A DNA stretch of 64,000 bases from Namhaeicola litoreus. GTDB taxonomy: Bacteria > Bacteroidota > Bacteroidia > Flavobacteriales > Flavobacteriaceae. Below are positions 18,971 to 27,439 of this stretch, in pieces. The position numbers and the translations under genes are program-made. The notes beneath the pieces are model-generated. The model made no database searches and was not told where the DNA came from. It saw nothing but the letters and a program-made list of their open reading frames with translations. Each line of letters begins with the position of its first letter. The first letter of the stretch is position 1. The stretch lies in the NCBI RefSeq assembly GCF_042679565.1, contig NZ_JBHTMY010000002.1, positions 372,001 through 436,000 of the forward strand, written 5' to 3'.

Positions 18971-19831
18971 ATGAAAGTATTACCTTTCAAAATAGTAAAA
19001 AGCGAACAGCATTCCATTCTGTATCAAAAGGATTGTGATGATGCTTTTTATGATGCTCTCCATAACCACAAAGAAATCCAATTGAGTCTTATACTTAAAG
19101 GTGAGGGAACTTTTGTGATTGGTGATTGTGTTGGCGACTTCAAACCCAATGACATTTTTATCATTGGAGAATATTTACCACATGTGTTTAAAAGTGATAA
19201 AATACAAGGAGAAAAATCAGAAATGATTTCTTTGTTTTTTACAGAGCAAACTTTTGGAGAATCTTTTTTTAGGATTCCGGAGTTAGCGAAATTAAATTCT
19301 CTCTTAATCAAGGCTCAACAAGGAATAAAAACATCCTATTATCCTAAAAATCTCAGGGATAAATTTATACTACACCACACTTTGGAACCTTTGTCTCAGT
19401 TTATCAATTTTATAGAAATTCTATCCATTTTATCCACTCATAAAGGTGAGAAACTGTCTTCACCAACTGTTTCCAAAAAATATTCGGATGAAGATGGTAG
19501 TAGAATGAGAGACATCTTTCAATTTACGCTAAACAATTTTAATGGGCAGATTCAACTTGATGAAGTTGCGGATTTAGCGAATATGACCATTCAAGGGTTC
19601 TGTAGATATTTTAAGAAAAGAACAAATAAAACCTACTTTAATTTTTTAATTGATATCCGCGTGGGTCATGCCTGTAAACTGTTATCAAAGGATGAATTGG
19701 ATATTGCCGAAGTAGCGTATCTTTCAGGTTTTAACAATATCACCCACTTTAATAGAAAATTTAAAGAAAAAAAGAAAATGACGCCTACCGCCTACCGAAA
19801 AAATTTGAGATCAGAAAAAGTGTTACAATAA
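18971..19831 (+). CDS. AraC family transcriptional regulator of the hydroxyproline operon
   Basis: DNA-binding regulator with an N-terminal cupin-type sensing domain (HNHKEIQLSLILKGEGTFVIGD-like region, residues about 35-80) and a C-terminal double helix-turn-helix (about 185-282) containing LDEVADLANMT and the signature DIAEVAYLSGFNNITHFNRKFKEKKKMTPTAYRK. The 286 aa are full length. It is divergent from the hydroxyproline operon with 129 bases between. Control of that operon, probably in response to hydroxyproline or an intermediate, is inferred from position. Confidence 0.87.
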   Translation: MKVLPFKIVKSEQHSILYQKDCDDAFYDALHNHKEIQLSLILKGEGTFVIGDCVGDFKPNDIFIIGEYLPHVFKSDKIQGEKSEMISLFFTEQTFGESFFRIPELAKLNSLLIKAQQGIKTSYYPKNLRDKFILHHTLEPLSQFINFIEILSILSTHKGEKLSSPTVSKKYSDEDGSRMRDIFQFTLNNFNGQIQLDEVADLANMTIQGFCRYFKKRTNKTYFNFLIDIRVGHACKLLSKDELDIAEVAYLSGFNNITHFNRKFKEKKKMTPTAYRKNLRSEKVLQ

Positions 19832-20179
19832 ACCATATTCTAATTTCACCTTTTTGGTTAAACTTTGTAAGATCAAATCATAAGAATGATCTATCAATTG
19901 GATTAACAAATCTTTTGGAATAGAACCATCAATGATCACCGTATTCCAATGCTGTTTGTTCATATGATAGCCAGGAATTACAGCAGGGTAAGATTCTCGT
20001 AATTCAATTGCCCAATCAGGGTTACATTTTAAGTTTACTCTAAAATCCTGTTCGTCTAAACCCGTGATAGCGAAAATCTTATTGCAAACTTTAAAAACTA
20101 AGGTCACATCGTCAAAAGGAAAAGATTCTGTAACATGATTTTTTTGCAAACAATAGGCACGAAAGTTTTCTATGTTCAT
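19823..20179 (-). CDS. MmcQ/YjbR family protein
   Basis: Small cytoplasmic protein of the MmcQ/YjbR (CyaY-like fold) family, 118 aa. Family features seen are the N-terminal ESFPFDDVTLVFKVCNKIFAI strand region, the NLKCNPDWAIELRESYPAVIPGYHMNKQHWNTV core and a C-terminal helix beginning LLIQLIDHSYDLI. Its stop overlaps the AraC gene end by 9 bases on opposite strands. Function in the family is not settled; DNA binding was suggested from the fold. Confidence 0.85.
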   Translation of the reverse strand: MNIENFRAYCLQKNHVTESFPFDDVTLVFKVCNKIFAITGLDEQDFRVNLKCNPDWAIELRESYPAVIPGYHMNKQHWNTVIIDGSIPKDLLIQLIDHSYDLILQSLTKKVKLEYGLL

Positions 20180-20189
20180 GCCTAAAAAT

Positions 20190-20217
20190 ACTAAAACTTT
20201 CCGAAGAAAGTTTTAGT
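20190..20217 (-). terminator. Stem-loop terminator after the OsmC gene
   Basis: A perfect 12-base stem, ACTAAAACTTTC paired with GAAAGTTTTAGT, with a four-base loop. On the minus strand it is followed by ATTTTT. It lies 11 bases beyond the OsmC stop and just before the YjbR start. Confidence 0.75.
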
Positions 20218-20228
20218 CAGTATCAAAT

Positions 20229-20606
20229 TTAACTGATGACCTCTTCTTCTAAATTGGCCACAACACTTACCGTTGGAGGCAAAACGAAATGCTTTTTAAC
20301 CGGACATTGATCTACTACGGTTTTAATTGCTCTCTCGTATTTCGCAGGAAAGCCAGCTGGCAAATTTACCTGTATTTCAATATGTTCAACCCTGTTTTCT
20401 TCTTGATTATATTTGATCAACTCATCCAAAGTAACACCCGCTAAACTCATATTCCTTTGCTGTAAAAATGCTCTAACATAAACAGCAGAACACATTCCAA
20501 CAGTAGCCAAATAAATCATGTATGGAGAATCAGTCATGCCGATTTCTTTTCCTTTATAACTGGCAATAATATTCGCTGTTTGATCAAACTGTACTTCAAT
20601 TTTCAT
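20229..20606 (-). CDS. OsmC family protein
   Basis: OsmC/Ohr-like protein of 125 aa, probably a thiol peroxidase or a relative of unknown substrate. The central helix with a cysteine is seen as YMIYLATVGMCSAVYVRAFLQQR (Cys40 region) and the second family cysteine as VVDQCPVKKHF near residue 100. Cytoplasmic, no signal. Single-gene unit with its own -7 box and a terminator. Confidence 0.85.
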   Translation of the reverse strand: MKIEVQFDQTANIIASYKGKEIGMTDSPYMIYLATVGMCSAVYVRAFLQQRNMSLAGVTLDELIKYNQEENRVEHIEIQVNLPAGFPAKYERAIKTVVDQCPVKKHFVLPPTVSVVANLEEEVIS

Positions 20607-20630
20607 TTATGACTATTTAAAATTATAGCA

Positions 20631-20638
20631 CAAATGTA
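20631..20638 (-). promoter_or_regulatory. -7 box for the OsmC gene
   Basis: Minus-strand TACATTTG matches TAnnTTTG and lies 25 bases before the start codon. No convincing -33 element was found. Confidence 0.45.
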
Positions 20639-20675
20639 AACTTAGAAAACCATGGAACATGTAACCTGAATTACT

Positions 20676-21308
20676 TTACTTGAGCAATTTTTTTGTATCC
20701 TTTTTTTCAAGCTCAATATTTTTATCGGGTAGAAGTAAATCTTGATAATCCAGGCGCCAACCAATTGTTTCTACAATGGTTTGCATCATTAAAACAGCTT
20801 GAAGCGCCTCATTTTTTGCCGTATCCAATAGGCCACTTTCCGGCACTTTCTCCAAAATATGTTCTTTGGCCTTCACATTGAGTTCCGTAAGATCGGAAGT
20901 ATCAAACTTATTAAACAATCCGTCCTTTTTATCGTAATATTTAAAATCTGTATCTATACTCAATACTTCAGGTTGCGGAAATGCAGTGAGTTTGATGGTT
21001 TTTTTATCATTGACCGCCTCCATCCTAACTTTTGACAGATCATACCCAACATGCGCTTTTGCATTAATTAAGATAATGGCCTTTTTTTTACTCGAAACCA
21101 TATTTAAAAAACGCTCTCTTACATTTTCATAATGATAGATTTCAGAAAATTCTCCTTCAACGGTAATGAGTTTACAAACTTTTCTGATTTTCTCCATTAA
21201 GACTACAGACTGAACATTGATCTTTTCTTTACTTTTCTGCAATTTTAAATATTGAAGAATTAAATAGGTAATAATTGCTCCAATCAATAATCCAAAAAGT
21301 GCTTCCAT
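20676..21308 (-). CDS. DUF4230 membrane-anchored protein
   Basis: DUF4230 family member with one N-terminal membrane segment (residues 3-20) and a soluble domain. The domain contains the family pattern of a regulated VEGEFSEIYHYEN strand, an INAKAHVGYDLSKV segment and DKKTIKLTAFPQPEVLSIDTDFKYYDKKDGLFN. The 210 aa are full length. It may be co-transcribed with hemW, which ends 21 bases upstream. Function unknown. Confidence 0.8.
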   Translation of the reverse strand: MEALFGLLIGAIITYLILQYLKLQKSKEKINVQSVVLMEKIRKVCKLITVEGEFSEIYHYENVRERFLNMVSSKKKAIILINAKAHVGYDLSKVRMEAVNDKKTIKLTAFPQPEVLSIDTDFKYYDKKDGLFNKFDTSDLTELNVKAKEHILEKVPESGLLDTAKNEALQAVLMMQTIVETIGWRLDYQDLLLPDKNIELEKKDTKKLLK

Positions 21309-21329
21309 ACGGTATTTCTTTTGGCTAAT

Positions 21330-22463
21330 TTAGTCATTCTCATCGATAAAAAACAGATCTGCGGCAATGCCATCAGCGTAAAACTTTCCTTGTTGAGAAA
21401 TCATTAACGCATCTGCCTTCTCTATTAGCATACCATCTTTTATATGCTTTGACGCAACCTTTAAAAGCGAATTCAGGTTATCTTTTCCAAATTCATTTTC
21501 AAACTCTGGTAAAGATATCCCCCAAATGGTGCGAAGGCCAATCATGATTTTTTCGTTCATTCTATCGAAAAGACTGAGCTCTTCTATTTCTAAAGGCATT
21601 TGATTGTTTTTTAGTGCTTTGACATATTTTACATTATTCGATATATTCCAACCTCTCTTTTTTCCATCATACGAATGTGCTGATGGCCCAATTCCTAAGT
21701 AGATTACTCCCTTCCAATAAGCACTGTTGTGTTGAGAAAAATAGTTTGGAAGTCCAAAATTGGAAATTTCATACTGAACATATCCTTTATTGTGAAGCAT
21801 TTCACATAAGATTTGAAATTGCTCTGATGCCAATTCTTCATTTAACGGTTGATATTTACCTGACTTTATAAACCTAGCTAAAGCTGTTTTTTCTTCTACA
21901 GTGAGGGCATAACAACTCAAATGAGGAATACCTAAATCGAGTGCTGTTTGAATATTTTCAATCCAGCGCTTATTACTTAAACCGGGAATTCCATAGATCA
22001 GATCAATGGTGATATTGTCAAAATATTGTTTTGCAAAAATCAATGATTTCTTTGCCTCCTTTGCGGTATGAGCTCTATTCATATAAACAAGATCTTCATC
22101 AAAAAAAGATTGAATCCCAATACTCAAACGATTGATTTTTGTTTTTGATAGTTCAACAATTTTTTCTTTGTCTAAATCATCAGGATTAGCTTCAAGACTT
22201 ATTTCCGCATTTTTTGAAACTAGGTAATTATCATAAATGATTTGGAGTAAAAAATCAATTTCATCAGCCTTTAAAAGGCTTGGCGTACCTCCGCCAAAAT
22301 AAATTGTTTCTATTTCTTCATCACATTCGTTTTTCTTGAGAACGATCTCTTTAGCCAAGGCTTCGAGCAAGGGTGTTTTGTGTTTTAAAGAAGTAGAAAA
22401 ATGGAAGTCACAATAAAAACAGGCCTGTTTACAAAACGGTATATGAATATAAATTCCAGCCAT
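21330..22463 (-). CDS. hemW: HemW, radical-SAM heme chaperone
   Basis: Radical SAM protein of the HemN/HemW family. The iron-sulfur motif CxxxCxxC is seen as CKQACFYCDF at residues 11-20, followed by the GGGTPSLL SAM-binding loop and the IGIQSF segment. The 377 aa and a start directly at MAGIYIHIPFC without the long N-terminus of HemN indicate HemW, a heme-binding chaperone, rather than coproporphyrinogen dehydrogenase. Its start overlaps the stop of the preceding gene by one base. Confidence 0.88.
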   Translation of the reverse strand: MAGIYIHIPFCKQACFYCDFHFSTSLKHKTPLLEALAKEIVLKKNECDEEIETIYFGGGTPSLLKADEIDFLLQIIYDNYLVSKNAEISLEANPDDLDKEKIVELSKTKINRLSIGIQSFFDEDLVYMNRAHTAKEAKKSLIFAKQYFDNITIDLIYGIPGLSNKRWIENIQTALDLGIPHLSCYALTVEEKTALARFIKSGKYQPLNEELASEQFQILCEMLHNKGYVQYEISNFGLPNYFSQHNSAYWKGVIYLGIGPSAHSYDGKKRGWNISNNVKYVKALKNNQMPLEIEELSLFDRMNEKIMIGLRTIWGISLPEFENEFGKDNLNSLLKVASKHIKDGMLIEKADALMISQQGKFYADGIAADLFFIDEND

Positions 22464-23077
22464 TACAGATAGGTATATCTAAGGGTAATTTTGCCCATTA
22501 TTTTTTCATCTTTTTCAGGATAATTATTCCACTTTTGTTCCCTTCCAATAAACTTTAGGGGCACTTTAAATTTTTTAACTTCAAAAGTGATTTCTGAATG
22601 CGAAGGCAGATCCTCATTCATATATTGGTTTATGGTTTGAAAATTGCCGTATTCTTTTGTGTTTACAACCGACTCCAGAATTTGTAAATCATCTTCTACG
22701 AATTTAATATCTGCAGTAATCCAGTCCTTTTTAGGATCTAAAGAAACAAGTTTATACACCAATACATCTCCTTCTTTACCTAAAAAAATAGATTGAAATG
22801 GTGAATCAAAAAAATCAAATATTTGATTTACAGTTCCTTTTTTTGGCACAAGTGCAAGTCCTTCTCCTTTTACAACAATTTTTTTATCCTTGTCAAACTC
22901 GACATACACTTCCTTTTCGGGAATTCTAATCCCTTCCACCTCAACTTTCACTTGAATGGTACAGCTAATTTTTTCTTGGTAAGCATATTTTTGAATAAGC
23001 TTTTCAATCACCACATCATGTTGCGCAATTGAAAATTGCCATAAAAAACAAACGAAAAAAAATAAAAGAGGCTTCAT
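22463..23077 (-). CDS. Secreted protein resembling LolA-type outer-membrane lipoprotein carriers
   Basis: Exported 204-aa protein with a clear signal peptide (residues 1-18, ending SIAQ). The mature part is rich in beta strands and follows the pattern of LolA-like sorting proteins in Bacteroidota: a strand with ISCTIQVKVEVEG, a GEGLALVPK turn and repeated KDWITADIKFVEDDLQILESV strands. I cannot confirm the family without a profile search. It overlaps hemW by one base and the ABC permease by 4, so it belongs to the exporter unit. Confidence 0.6.
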   Translation of the reverse strand: MKPLLFFFVCFLWQFSIAQHDVVIEKLIQKYAYQEKISCTIQVKVEVEGIRIPEKEVYVEFDKDKKIVVKGEGLALVPKKGTVNQIFDFFDSPFQSIFLGKEGDVLVYKLVSLDPKKDWITADIKFVEDDLQILESVVNTKEYGNFQTINQYMNEDLPSHSEITFEVKKFKVPLKFIGREQKWNNYPEKDEKIMGKITLRYTYL

Positions 23078-23907
23078 TCTGTTATTTGCATTTTTTGAAA
23101 CTTTCTAAAGGATAAAACTATAAAAAATAAGGCCATCAGCGTTAAAAACAAAATGGATTGGTTTATACTACTCTTAGGTACTTCATCAACAAAAAACAAC
23201 TGCCACTTAGCCATATGATAGGTAAATAAAAATGGTTGCCAATGACTAAAAAATCCGAAAACAAAAGTTTGCAAAAGTGTACTCACGATAAGTAATCCTA
23301 AAACCAATAAAACAGCGGTTAAAGTATTGCGAAAATAAATGGCAAAATACATAGCCATACAGGTAAATGCAAACATACCCAGAGTGCCAAAAAATAAAGC
23401 TTTTAGGTACCTGAGCAAATAAGTTGACTCTTGTATAAATTGAATCCCATCTATAAAGACGATAACATCTCCCAATCCAAAAAAAAGTACGGAGGGAACT
23501 AAAGCCATAAAACCCGAAAGAAGCATAAAAAGTAATACGAACAATAACATAGCACCAATCTTAGCAAGGAGTAACTCTTTCCTTTTAATGGGCTGAGTTA
23601 ACATGGTCCGAATTGTGCCCATTTCGAATTCTCCCGAAAAAATATAGGCGGTTACAATCACCACCAGAATTGGTAAATGAACCCATAGCGTATTTAATGC
23701 GAGGTAACTGATCAAATAGCCATTTACAATATTACCCTCGATATAAAAGTTTTCTTGGATAGATTGTAATAAAAAATCAAACAGATCTTTACCATCATTG
23801 TATAAGCCCAAATCGATAATCAACATCAACAATGCCGCTATTCCTAAAGAAGTATAGGTTCTAAAAGAACTAAACAATTTTTGTACTTCTACCTGAAATA
23901 AAAACAT
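23074..23907 (-). CDS. ABC-2 type transporter permease
   Basis: Integral membrane subunit of an ABC-2 exporter, 277 aa, with six hydrophobic segments. The typical early cytoplasmic motif FEMGTIRTMLTQPIKRKELLLAK, found in NatB/gliding-type permeases, lies near residue 92. It overlaps the ATP-binding subunit gene by one base, so the two form a transporter. The cargo is not evident from sequence. Confidence 0.85.
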   Translation of the reverse strand: MFLFQVEVQKLFSSFRTYTSLGIAALLMLIIDLGLYNDGKDLFDFLLQSIQENFYIEGNIVNGYLISYLALNTLWVHLPILVVIVTAYIFSGEFEMGTIRTMLTQPIKRKELLLAKIGAMLLFVLLFMLLSGFMALVPSVLFFGLGDVIVFIDGIQFIQESTYLLRYLKALFFGTLGMFAFTCMAMYFAIYFRNTLTAVLLVLGLLIVSTLLQTFVFGFFSHWQPFLFTYHMAKWQLFFVDEVPKSSINQSILFLTLMALFFIVLSFRKFQKMQITE

Positions 23908-24776
23908 TATTGAGTGATTTGCATGTATTTATCTTGTAAAACTGTTCTGGTCTGCACATTAAGCGGTGTATTCCCCGAATGAACTAATTTAGAAATTGTT
24001 TCTGCAATTTTATCCGGCTTTAAATTAACCAAAACCTTTTTTTCTTGTATCTTTTCAACATGCAGTGCGGAAAACAATTCCTTTGCACTTTCAGAAATGT
24101 CCGTCTCAAAAATAAATTCCACTTTTTTAGGAATTTTTTGTAAGTCTTCTTTGGAGATCTGCATCGCAATTTTTCCTTTATGCATCAATATAAAATGAGT
24201 TGCCAGTTCTTCTAGGTCATTTAGCAGGTGAGAAGAGATGAGAATCGTTTTTCCTTCTTGATTAATTTTATGAATAAGACTTACTAAATCTTGAAATCCA
24301 TTAGGGTCCAATCCATTAAATGGCTCATCTAAAATCAGTACCTGCGGATCTCTAATTAAAGTTTGCGCAATAGCAAGTCTTTGCTTCATTCCAGTTGAAA
24401 AATGTCTCACTTTTTTTTTACCTGCATCAAACAATCCTACACTATTCAATAAAGCTTGTGTGTCGATTTTGAGTTGGTTGATTCTTGCGAATAATTCTAA
24501 GTTTTGACTTGCACTTAAAAAAGGATAAAAAGCTGGAGAATCAATTAAATAACCGCAATAATTTTTTAAATCTACAAAATGGCATTTGTTCTTATTTATT
24601 AATATTTCTCCAGAATCTGGATAAACCAAATTAGCCAAAACCTTGATCAAGGAACTTTTACCTGCACCATTAGGACCAATTAATCCAATTATTTCTCCCT
24701 GATTTGCATCAAAAGAAACATCTTTTAAAATTGTTTGATTGTTTAGGGTTAAAGAGACTTTTTTTATTGAGAACAT
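23907..24776 (-). CDS. ABC transporter ATP-binding protein
   Basis: Nucleotide-binding subunit of the ABC-2 exporter. The Walker A loop GPNGAGKSS is near residue 34, the signature motif FSTGMKQRLA near 126, and Walker B VLILDEPFNGLDP near 146. A C-terminal extension of about 75 residues after the ATPase core resembles NatA/CcmA-type exporters. It lies 3 bases from the hypothetical membrane gene upstream and overlaps the permease gene. Confidence 0.9.
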   Translation of the reverse strand: MFSIKKVSLTLNNQTILKDVSFDANQGEIIGLIGPNGAGKSSLIKVLANLVYPDSGEILINKNKCHFVDLKNYCGYLIDSPAFYPFLSASQNLELFARINQLKIDTQALLNSVGLFDAGKKKVRHFSTGMKQRLAIAQTLIRDPQVLILDEPFNGLDPNGFQDLVSLIHKINQEGKTILISSHLLNDLEELATHFILMHKGKIAMQISKEDLQKIPKKVEFIFETDISESAKELFSALHVEKIQEKKVLVNLKPDKIAETISKLVHSGNTPLNVQTRTVLQDKYMQITQ

Positions 24777-24779
24777 AGG

Positions 24780-25316
24780 TTACCATAAGAAATATTGTCG
24801 AACATATCTTTTGGTAAACAAAATATTTGTCCAAAATTTACGATGAAAAAGCACCAAAGGATTCTGTATAAATGCATCAGGTAAAATATGATACCAGCGA
24901 TATCCATTTTTCTTAAAATAAGCCTTTGCCTCTTCTGTGTAACCTAAGTCTTTTGTTGCCACCAGCACAGCGTCTCTTTGGCATTTTGAATACATGAAAG
25001 GACGAATCAATCTGGTATCAAACCCTCTTTTGTAAAGCGTATCTTTTATTTGCTTATAGTTTTGATATCTGCCAAGTGCATCTGCCTCCGCAAAAAAAGC
25101 CAAGCCCAATCCATAGAAGGAAAAAAATAATGACCCAATGTTTTGATATGAAAAAAATGCTGCACCGAACAAACCTTTAAAACCCAAAAAAGCAATGAGG
25201 ATCCCTATAAAGAAAAATAAATGTAAAAAATAACTTGCCATTACGTATCTAATAAACCTTTTTAAAAAGATTTCTAGTGAGAAAGACTCAGTATGTAGGG
25301 GGAAATACTTAAGCAT
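24780..25316 (-). CDS. Hypothetical two-segment membrane protein
   Basis: Not recognised. The 178-aa product has two hydrophobic segments (about residues 25-50 and 55-78) and then a basic, aromatic-rich cytoplasmic region with KCQRDAVLVATKDLGYTEEAKAYFKKNGYRWYHILPD. Its C-terminus is strongly basic. It leads the unit with the ABC exporter (3-base gap to the ATPase gene), so a role near that transporter is possible. It reads as a real gene from its spacing and normal composition. Confidence 0.7.
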   Translation of the reverse strand: MLKYFPLHTESFSLEIFLKRFIRYVMASYFLHLFFFIGILIAFLGFKGLFGAAFFSYQNIGSLFFSFYGLGLAFFAEADALGRYQNYKQIKDTLYKRGFDTRLIRPFMYSKCQRDAVLVATKDLGYTEEAKAYFKKNGYRWYHILPDAFIQNPLVLFHRKFWTNILFTKRYVRQYFLW

Positions 25317-25363
25317 GTCTAAAAGTATTCATTTTTTTTATAAGTTAAAAATTTACAGGGCTA

Positions 25364-25394
25364 TTGCATAAATCACTAACATTCAGTACATTTG
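25364..25394 (+). promoter_or_regulatory. Promoter for the small monooxygenase-like gene
   Basis: TTG at 25364-25366 and TACATTTG at 25387-25394 are separated by 20 bases, matching the Bacteroidota pattern TTG-N17-23-TAnnTTTG. Transcription would start about 40 bases before the ATG at 25441. Confidence 0.6.
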
Positions 25395-25440
25395 TTCTGA
25401 ACGCTATATTGCAGAAAAATTTAAATTCCCCCAAAACCCC

Positions 25441-25728
25441 ATGTATGTAAATATTTTATCCTTCAAAATAGATGAGAAGGATGGTATCTCAGGAAACGAA
25501 CTTAGCATGTTCGAAGACAATCTGACCAAAAAACCAAAAGGACTAGATCGTTTTCACATTTTCAAGGATAAGGTAAAAGCCAATAAGTTTTATCTTATTG
25601 AATATTGGAAATCTGTTGAACACAAAGACCAAATGGAATCTAATGATAAAACAAGTGTTTTATCTAGAATTCATAAGGTTTCTCAAGATCACCGGTATAA
25701 AAAAATCGAGTGCGACGTAGTTATTTAA
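25441..25728 (+). CDS. ABM-fold (antibiotic biosynthesis monooxygenase-like) small protein
   Basis: A 95-aa cytoplasmic protein with the pattern of the dimeric ferredoxin-like ABM fold: an N-terminal strand, a helix region, the central FYLIEYWKSVEHKDQME element that resembles the E-x-W-x-S/D-x2-A motif of YgiN-like proteins, and a closing strand KIECDVVI. It has its own promoter and converges on ruvC, 144 bases away. That gap contains no gene that I can support. Function unknown; a quinol monooxygenase-like or stress role is typical for the fold. Confidence 0.6.
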   Translation: MYVNILSFKIDEKDGISGNELSMFEDNLTKKPKGLDRFHIFKDKVKANKFYLIEYWKSVEHKDQMESNDKTSVLSRIHKVSQDHRYKKIECDVVI

Positions 25729-25872
25729 AAATTTCACACTAACAAACCTTAATTTTTCAACTATCCAACCGAATTGGTCGTCTTGATAATGATTACTATT
25801 TCTTTTCTGTGTTTGCCCCCCGAGTAGTAATTGTTTTTTGAGGCGATCTTTTTTTGATATTCTTTTCCAGAA

Positions 25873-26427
25873 TTATTTGACAATGCGCTTTTCATTCTGA
25901 CTAACAAAAGATGCCCATCCACTATAGCCCTTTGAATTTTCAATTTTTCCTTCATTAAAAAAGTGACAAACAGCCGCTGCTAACCCATCTGTTGCATCAA
26001 GGTTTGTTGGCAATGTTTTGATCTTTAACAATTGTTGCAGCATTTTTGCCACTTGCTCTTTACTCGCATTCCCGTTTCCCGTAATCGACATTTTAATTTT
26101 TTTAGGAGAATACTCTGTAATCGGCACATCACGACTGAGACCGGCGGCCATTGCCACACCTTGGGCCCGTCCTAGTTTAAGCATTGATTGAATGTTCTTT
26201 CCAAAAAAGGGGGCTTCTATGGCAATTTCATCTGGATGATAATTGTCTATTATCTCAATAGTTCTTTCGAATATTTTCCTCAATTTTACATAATGATCAT
26301 CGTACTTTTTCAAGATTAACTCATCCATTTGGATAAGGCCCATCTGGTTATTTCTGACCAATATCAAACCGAAACCCATAATAGTAGTTCCTGGGTCAAT
26401 CCCTAATATGATCTTTTCTGTTGGCAA
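25873..26427 (-). CDS. ruvC: RuvC Holliday-junction endonuclease
   Basis: Nuclease that resolves Holliday junctions with RuvAB. Catalytic acidic motifs are present: GIDPGTTIMGFG near the N-terminus, IAIEAPFFG in the middle and NLDATDGLAAAVCHFF near the end. The open frame runs up to 26727 without a stop, but the upstream 100 codons have no RuvC similarity and overlap the divergent gene. A TTG at 26427 gives MPTEKIILGIDPG and 184 aa, the usual size in the phylum, so I use it. No ATG lies between. Confidence 0.88.
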   Translation of the reverse strand: MPTEKIILGIDPGTTIMGFGLILVRNNQMGLIQMDELILKKYDDHYVKLRKIFERTIEIIDNYHPDEIAIEAPFFGKNIQSMLKLGRAQGVAMAAGLSRDVPITEYSPKKIKMSITGNGNASKEQVAKMLQQLLKIKTLPTNLDATDGLAAAVCHFFNEGKIENSKGYSGWASFVSQNEKRIVK

Positions 26428-26482
26428 ATTCGAAGTTAATTTTAAAGAAACACTGATTAAAATATTTTGTTTCTTTGTGTAA

Positions 26483-27439
26483 ATGTACAATAACTTATCA
26501 AAATACAAATCGGAACTCACCTGGCTGTTAAAAGCGGCAATTTTAATTTGTTCATTTGGTGTTATTGCTCTTAAAATAAAAGGAAATGACACCCTTTCTA
26601 GTCTGAATATGTCTGCCTGGCAAATCCATTTTACAAAAAATAAATTGACCCTTCTAGTTATCCTTTTTATGACTTTTTGCAATTGGTTTTTGGAAATATT
26701 TAAATGGAAAACGCTGGTGAGCAACATTCGAAATATTACATTTTTAGAAGCCCTTGAACAAAGTTTATCCTCTTTAACCGCCTCACTTTTAACGCCAAAT
26801 AGAATTGGCGAGTATGGTGCTAAAGTCCTTTATTACAGACGTTGTGATAGAAAAAAAATAATGGCACTCAATTTATTGGGAAATAGTTCTCAGATGGTCA
26901 TAACCCTATTTTTTGGTTTGATCGGAGTACTTTTTCTTACAGAATATTTCCTCGATTTGTATTGGATTATTGCAGGCTTTAGTCTATTCAGCCTGGTATT
27001 TTTATTATGTTACCCCTATTTGAGATCTGGACGATTCTTTCATTTTTTTCAAAAATTTTTTTCATTTTACCGGAATATGGGAATGAGGACACATCTCAAT
27101 ATCCTGTTTTTAAGCGTGTTTAGGTATTTGGTTTTTTCGCATCAGTTCTATTTTTTACTAGTTTTATTTGGTCTTGAACTAAATTATTTTCTAAGCATGC
27201 AAATCATTTTTTCAATGTATTTTTTTAGTTCTCTAATTCCGGGATTTGTGGCTTTGGATTTTTTGATCAAAGGATCTGTGGCGCTTACTCTTTTTGGCCT
27301 TTTTGGTGTGAATGAATCAATCATTTTAACGGTTACAACACTTATGTGGTTATTAAATTTTGCGCTACCCTCCATTTTAGGAAGCTATTATGTTTGTCGT
27401 TTTTCTTTACCTAAATCAGTTAAAGTACCCATTAAATAA
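26483..27439 (+). CDS. Lysylphosphatidylglycerol synthase-type membrane (flippase-like) protein
   Basis: Integral membrane protein, 318 aa, resembling the transmembrane region of MprF/AglD-like proteins (UPF0104). About eight hydrophobic segments are visible, and the family motif LLTPNRIGEYGAKVLYYRR near residue 112 matches the TPGRxGE pattern. It is divergent from ruvC and directly precedes a GT2 glycosyltransferase, whose start follows its stop without a gap. Together they probably handle a lipid-linked sugar or polar lipid; no substrate can be named. Confidence 0.75.
   Translation: MYNNLSKYKSELTWLLKAAILICSFGVIALKIKGNDTLSSLNMSAWQIHFTKNKLTLLVILFMTFCNWFLEIFKWKTLVSNIRNITFLEALEQSLSSLTASLLTPNRIGEYGAKVLYYRRCDRKKIMALNLLGNSSQMVITLFFGLIGVLFLTEYFLDLYWIIAGFSLFSLVFLLCYPYLRSGRFFHFFQKFFSFYRNMGMRTHLNILFLSVFRYLVFSHQFYFLLVLFGLELNYFLSMQIIFSMYFFSSLIPGFVALDFLIKGSVALTLFGLFGVNESIILTVTTLMWLLNFALPSILGSYYVCRFSLPKSVKVPIK

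Noticed and set aside
25761..25955. 64-codon frame overlapping the 3' end of ruvC
   Set aside because: Overlaps ruvC on the same strand in another frame, has no upstream signal, and resembles nothing.
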